From assembly GCF_000321225.1 (NCBI RefSeq), contig NW_004450322.1, positions 86,738-150,737 on the forward strand: 64,000 bases of DNA, given 5' to 3'. This stretch comes from Odobenus rosmarus divergens. Lineage: Eukaryota; Chordata; Mammalia; Carnivora; Odobenidae. Made by a program: the position numbers and the translations under genes. A model generated the notes under the pieces. That model was not told where the DNA came from, ran no database searches, and saw nothing but the letters and a program-made list of their open reading frames with translations. Numbering within the stretch: the stretch's first letter is position 1; the number at the start of each line of letters is the position of its first letter. Below, piece after piece: positions 55,910-64,000 of this stretch.

Positions 55910-57190
55910 GCTGAATTCTAAGCCACAGACCGAGGCCCCAGCAGGCAGCAGCTGAAGGGATGCTACTCCCCTCACAGGGCAGCCCGCAACTGCATCCTCC
56001 TCGCTTGCTGTCTGCTACCTGCCTGACTCATGCTCGCCTGCCCACATGTCCCCCGCTGCCTGTCCGAACACCCGACCATTGGCCTGTCAGCCCACCCATT
56101 GGCCTGTCTGCTGGGTGCTAACAAAGCTCTCATCGCTCCTTCGCCTGGTTTGTCTGTCTTGTCTGTCTGTCTGTCTGTCTCTGTCTCGGTAGTTGCCGGT
56201 GGACAGCATGGCCGTGCCAGCCTCCCACACTGAGGCCAGGCCCATCCCCCCTCCCCATCATATCCTCCCCCAGGACCACTACCCCACGGCCAGCCAGGGG
56301 TCTGGAGCTAGCCCAGGCTGGGGATCTCGACTCAGACAAGATGTGGCAATGCCTTGGGTCTGAGGCTTCCCCTGCCTGCTTTCCTGCCTGCCCCACCTGC
56401 CTCATGTTGTGTGGGCCTTTTTTTTTGTTTGTTTGTTTGTTTCATTTCATTGTTGTTTTTTTTAATTATTTTAAATGAGGTTTTCATTTTTTAAATGCAA
56501 TATCTCTGTATACAGACTGGCTGGGCCCCACCCCCTGCGTGTGGCCCTCCCACAGTATTTTGTGCAATGAAGCCCCGCTCCCAGCCTTTCCAAGGCAGGG
56601 ACACAGCCCCTATTTTGAACCCTGACCATCACCAGACCCTGGGGTCGGCTAAGGGAAAGCATGTCTCGACCATTCGCCTTCCTACCCACCCCCCGCCTGC
56701 CATCCCCGGCCACAGGGGGACCTGGGGACTACCGGAGACTCTCTGGGAGGTGGACGAGGTGGGGGGCCCCCACTCTTTCCCCCCTGCAGTCCCATAGCTG
56801 GGGCCTCCTTCCTTCTCAGGGTCTCCTTAGCCCAACCCTCCTGCCCCTGTCCCACTCGGTGCTGTTGCGTAGGGCCCTGCCAGGAACTGACCAACTCTTC
56901 AAGGAGCCATAGTGTGTATATGTGCACAAGCAGGGGCAGAGGGATGCATGGGGGTCTGTGCCCAGGTGTTATCCCTGAACCCCTGGGGAGGGTGAGGCAG
57001 GGCAGGGACAGTCTCTGGGGTCAGTCCCAGATGGGTGGTTACCTCCCCGTCCTCCACTCTAAACCTGGGGCCCTCAAATGGGGTGGGAGGGCTGGGATGG
57101 GGGCCCTCCTAGTGGGGTTTGGGGGGTTGGGTTCCTGAATGCACCATAATCGCTGTATGAAATATTAAAAAGTCTAAAGTGAAAAACCTG
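55910..57190 (+). terminator. CDK16: CDK16 3' UTR and poly(A) signal
   Basis: A 3' UTR of about 1.27 kb with C-rich sequence, a (TGTC)n run near 56150 and a T-rich patch at 56418-56490. The variant signal ATTAAA lies at 57164-57169. Cleavage is expected at about 57185. An earlier site was not seen. Confidence 0.78.
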
Positions 57191-60177
<2,987 letters not shown>

Positions 60178-60179
60178 TG

Positions 60180-60850
60180 AGGCCGGGCGGCGAGCAGAGC
60201 CTCGGCTGAGGGGACAAGTGGGGGCGTTTGCGACGGTGGGGGGAACGTGACGGCCGAGGTCTGACGAACTGCCGTGGGGGCGGGGGAGTGGCTTGTGGGA
60301 CTGAGGACAGGAGGGGCGGGGCGGGGAAGTGCCTGTGAGTGGATCGCCTTGTCTGGGAAAGAGGCGGGGCCTGTATGGTGGCGCCCGAGGCCTGAGAACT
60401 GGAGAGGGTTTGTTGTGGAGCGGCGGGGGGGCGGGGCCTGAGAAGAAACGGCCGTGTGGGTGGGGCCGGGCCTGCGTGATGGCCCTCGGAACCTGGGAAA
60501 GGGCGGTCTCGGCGGCCGAGGCCGAGGGGCGTGGTCTGCGTGGCGTTAAGTAGCATCTGGCGGCAGGGGCGGCCTGCGGTTGCATGGAGCCTGAGAGTTA
60601 GGCAAGGCGGATGACGTCAGGCAGAAGAGCGGAATCCGAGCCGTAGGGCTGTGGGCGGGAGGGAGGGACTCGGAGCCTGCGTGGTAGAGGGAGCTGGCGC
60701 CTGGGAACGAGGCTTGTGACGTGGGCCGAGGGGCGTGTCCTGAGGCCGGGGAAAGACTGCAGAGGGGAGGTGGCGCCTGTGAAGCAGAAAATGGCGCCTG
60801 CGAATGAGCAAAGTTTGTGACGCGGCGAGGTTTTTGCCTCTGGCCGAGGC
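60180..60850 (+). repeat. USP11: GC-rich degenerate tandem repeat at the start of USP11 intron 1
   Basis: Units resembling GGCGGGGCCTGNGAA and GGTGGCGCCTGNGAANNAG recur near 60361, 60400, 60430, 60465, 60525, 60565, 60590, 60672, 60695, 60740, 60770 and 60795. The strand is G-rich and begins within a few bases of the donor. Confidence 0.6.
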
Positions 60851-61129
60851 CTTCTTCCCGGGACGGGAGAAAGTGCAGGTGATTGGCACGGGAGGGGCCT
60901 TCGATGTTACATTTGCTTTCTGTTTTAGTACTGTTTTGTTTTTGTAATCAGGAGAAATAGCTATTTAAAAAAATGTCAATGCGTATCTTGATAAATCAGC
61001 TTGTTTTACTGATTTTGGCTAACTAGTGCTTGAAATGTACTGTTTCTGGGTTTATTTTGTTTCTCGCCGAGTTGCATCTCATTGTTTAAATTGTGATATA
61101 CGTAAGACCTAAAAAGATTGCATAAAACG

Positions 61130-61745
61130 TTTACGTAGCCCAGATTGATGGACATTCTGTAAAAAAATAAACGGCCTGTGCTCTTCAAAAATCTCAAGGT
61201 CGTGAAAGACAAAGGATGAAGAACTGTTCCAGATTGAAGGAATTAATGGGATTTAAAGAGTCACGATAACTAAATGCAATGTGTGATCCTGAATTGGATC
61301 CTGGAGCAGAAAAAAATAAATTATTTTTTAAAAAATCAGGGTTTTTTCTCATAAAATTAATTTTCTCTTTTTTACTGTAAAAGATGTTAATGGGAAAATT
61401 GGTGAAATTTGACTGAGACTTGTAGATTAGATATTAGTAGTGATAATTTCTTGCTTTGGATAATTGTATTGTGGTTATGAAAGAGAGTATCTTTTTTTTT
61501 TAAGGGAATACATACCGAAATTTTTACGGATAAAGAACCATCGTGTAAGCCGCTTACTCGCAAATGGTTGGAAAAAATAGCGTATATAAAGATGTATTTA
61601 AAGAAACAATGATCGGGCGAATGGCAAAAATGTTAAAAATTTGGGGAATCTGGATGAAGGGTATACGGGAATTCTTTATATTATTTTTGCAATTTTTCTG
61701 AGTCTATTTCAGAGTAAAAAAAATTAAAGAATAATAAAACAAAAA
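61130..61745 (+). mobile_element. Interspersed repeat 3' end, family not assigned
   Basis: Phrases ACTGTTCCAGATTGAAGGA, GATCCTGAATTGGATCCTGG, GGATAATTGTATTGTGGTTA and GAAGGGTATACGGGAATTCT occur widely in mammalian genomes. I recognise it as a LINE or LTR-type 3' end but cannot name it. No coding sense. Confidence 0.55.
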
Positions 61746-62639
61746 TTTGTGAATTTCACCATTCAGGTTAAGATTCAGACTGTTAGCTTAAGAAATCCTG
61801 TGCCCCTCGGATGAAAATCCCTCTCCCTGCGCCCGTATTATCCTGAATTTTTCAATTTGTTAACGCTTTTCCCACTTCTGTACGCATCCCTAAGTAGTAT
61901 TTGTGGTCTTAGCTTTCATTTTATGGAGGATATATGTGAAACCATACTAGATGCCTGCCGTGTGCCCTTCGCATCATATCAGGTGGTACATGGTATCTAC
62001 ATGACGTCATTGGTGACGTTAGCCTTGATCATTTGGTGAAGGTGGTATCTGCCCTGTTTCTCCACTGTAAAGATACTATTTTTCTCTTTCTGCACACAGT
62101 AATTCTTTTAAAAACATTCCTCAAAACGTTTTAACAGCTTCCCATCTCGTGCAGTGTAAATGGTAACATTCTTACAATGACTAGCGAGGCTGGTCCCTGG
62201 CTCTGATTGCTTCTCTGATCTCGCCTTTGATTACCACCGCCCCCCCCCCGCCCCCCGCCAAACTCTCCATCCGGCCATATTGGACTGTTACTGTTCCTCT
62301 CACACCGCGGGCATGCCCTCAGCCAAGGGCTTTTCTGAGTGAGGTTTGCTCATTCTACAGAGTTTCTAATCACTGTGCTAGTGAGATACATGTATCCCTG
62401 TTACTGGAGAATGCAGAGACAAGTTGAGATTCCCCCAATAGGGAGTAAGAAACCTTTTTTTTTTTTAACTATTGCGCTGTAGCTCTCCAGCAAGGAAAAG
62501 CTTCATTCCATCCTGAGAATAAACAACAGTAACTGGAACGTTTTTTATAGTTAATTTGGATGTGTTCAGACAGGGTTGGGGGCTTCTGTTCCTGCCGCAT
62601 CCTCCCTTTACAGCGTCCTGGTGACAGTACCCTTTAAAA

Positions 62640-62815
62640 TTACCTCACGGGTATGGGTTTCCTTTTGGGGTGTTGAAAATGTTTTGGAACTAGATAGAGG
62701 TCGTGGTTGCACAATATTGTGAATGTACTAAATGCCACCGAACTGTTCACTTGAAAATGGTTAATTTTATGTGAATTTTTTAAAATTATGTTCTGTCAAT
62801 AAAAAAAAATTACCC
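62640..62815 (+). mobile_element. L1 3' end fragment
   Basis: Phrases TGTTGAAAATGTTTTGGAAC, GGTTGCACAATATTGTGAAT, GAACTGTTCACTTGAAAATG and GGTTAATTTTATGTGAATTT mark an L1M 3' end. The rest of 61745-63880 shows AT-rich intron without a gene. Confidence 0.8.
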
Positions 62816-63884
62816 CACCAATGTTGGTTCAGTATTGAAGCCAGTTCATCTCTGCAATTGTGGCTGATGTGAAGCGTTTTACCTTACCTCCATTTTTTAA
62901 ATGCTGATCTACTTAGGTGAGAGCAAAGCATCTCAAGGTTCTTTAATTTGCTTTTCATTTTATAGAGGTTTGCTGCAGTGGTCAGGAAATTTGTGTTTAC
63001 AAAGCATTTCGAAGTCATGGACTAAATCCCCAAATCATATATCTAATATCAGTATTAATATTTTGCACCTTCTTTTTGTCAGCTGGCAGATCTGGGCAAG
63101 GGCAAGTAATTTGGCCTTCTGAACTGATTTAATTTCTAGAAGTTTCTATTTTAAGAGTAAATTCAAATCTATGATAATAAAGCCTTCTTGGCAAATTCCA
63201 GTTTTTCTTTTTAAGGATGAACCATCTACAAACAATTAAATCAGGGAGAGTGGAGGGAGTCTCTAGAAGGTTTGTGCAGGGTGCGGGTAGTTTCCTAGAA
63301 GGTAAGCGGGCAAGGGGTTCTTTGTTCAGGTAAAGGAAGGAGTGTGGCTGGGTTCAGTATTGCAGAGTGGATGGAGATGTGTGAAGGGAAAGTGACCATG
63401 TTCCATTAGAGGTTAAGGACTAGCCTAGGAATGTTGAGGGTTTTCTGTCAGTGGAGAAGCCTGCACAGCACAGGGGACCATTGAGTGTAAAGACGTTAGA
63501 ACCAAATCAACAATTTTCACGTTTGCTTGATGATTGCTGCTATAGCTCTTAAACAAGGTGGGTATGCCTTGACTTCTGGATCTAATGAAAGACTGAAATA
63601 AACAGTAGGCCTCTGGTAATTCCCTTGTCATTGAGTCGGTCCCCCTAGTGCTTGTTCAGACTTTTCATGAACCAGGGGGAAGAGAGTTTGTGAGTTTAGG
63701 GTCCTGGACTGGGGAATCTTTTGGTAGATAGTAACTGCACCAGTCTTTGTTGCTTGAACATGAATATGCTTTTTAGCTTGAAAAATATGCAATTATTGAA
63801 AGATATTTGCAATTCTAATTCTAATTAATGTAATTAAGCTAGGAAGATAAACTTCCTTTTTGATTTGTCATCTTTAAAAAATAC

Positions 63885-64000
63885 CGAGGTTTTTTTTTAA
63901 GATTTTATTTATTTATTTGACAGAGAGAGATAGCGAGAGCAGGAACACAAGCAGGGGGAGCGGGAGAGGGAGAAGCAGGCTCCCCGCGGAGCAGGGAGCC
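63885..64000 (-). mobile_element. SINEC, antisense, cut by the window edge
   Basis: T-run, AAGATTTTATTTATTTATT, then GACAGAGAGAGATAGCGAGA and the segment up to GAGCAGGGAGCC. The tRNA-derived head lies beyond the window. Confidence 0.95.

Overview
This is mammalian, almost certainly carnivoran, nuclear DNA. Several tRNA-Lys-type SINEC (Can-SINE) copies with A-rich tails and short target duplications are specific to Carnivora. The four genes lie in the order and orientation known from the human proximal short arm of X: RBM10, UBA1, CDK16, USP11, all on the + strand. The species cannot be fixed further. There is one 50-N assembly gap.

Layout. Bases 55-15191 hold RBM10 from its second coding exon to its stop (22 coding exons), with a poly(A) signal at 15378. 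Bases 15400-18850 are intergenic L1, L2, SINEC and AT-rich satellite. Bases 18850-22520 hold two candidate UBA1 promoters: an upstream one with a ZNF143-type element and an exon with a long open frame, and a downstream CpG-rich one with YY1- and CTCF-type motifs. Bases 27075-41626 hold 25 UBA1 coding exons that join to exactly 1058 codons plus stop. After a repeat-rich spacer, CDK16 has three candidate 5' starts (45283/45508, the CpG exon ending at 45960, and 49945). Its constitutive 496-codon frame lies in 15 exons from 50410 to 55909. USP11 begins near 59900; only exon 1 and part of intron 1 are present.

The genes are not an operon, although all four are housekeeping-type. RBM10 controls splicing, UBA1 charges ubiquitin, CDK16 is a cyclin-Y-dependent kinase, and USP11 removes ubiquitin.

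The least expected signal is regulatory. Each CpG-type first exon seen here is followed at once by its own degenerate minisatellite, with a different unit for each promoter: 19.2 kb, 22.7 kb, 46.25 kb and 60.2 kb. The UBA1 promoter is also preceded by about eleven dispersed copies of a composite motif, CATTATTCATGA followed by a GGCGTGGC-like box. USP11 exon 1 shows a one-base frame break between the long-form N-terminus and the rest of the protein.

All exon calls rest on reading frame, splice sites and remembered human protein sequence. No alignment or transcript data were available. Repeat-family names are from memory of consensus sequences.
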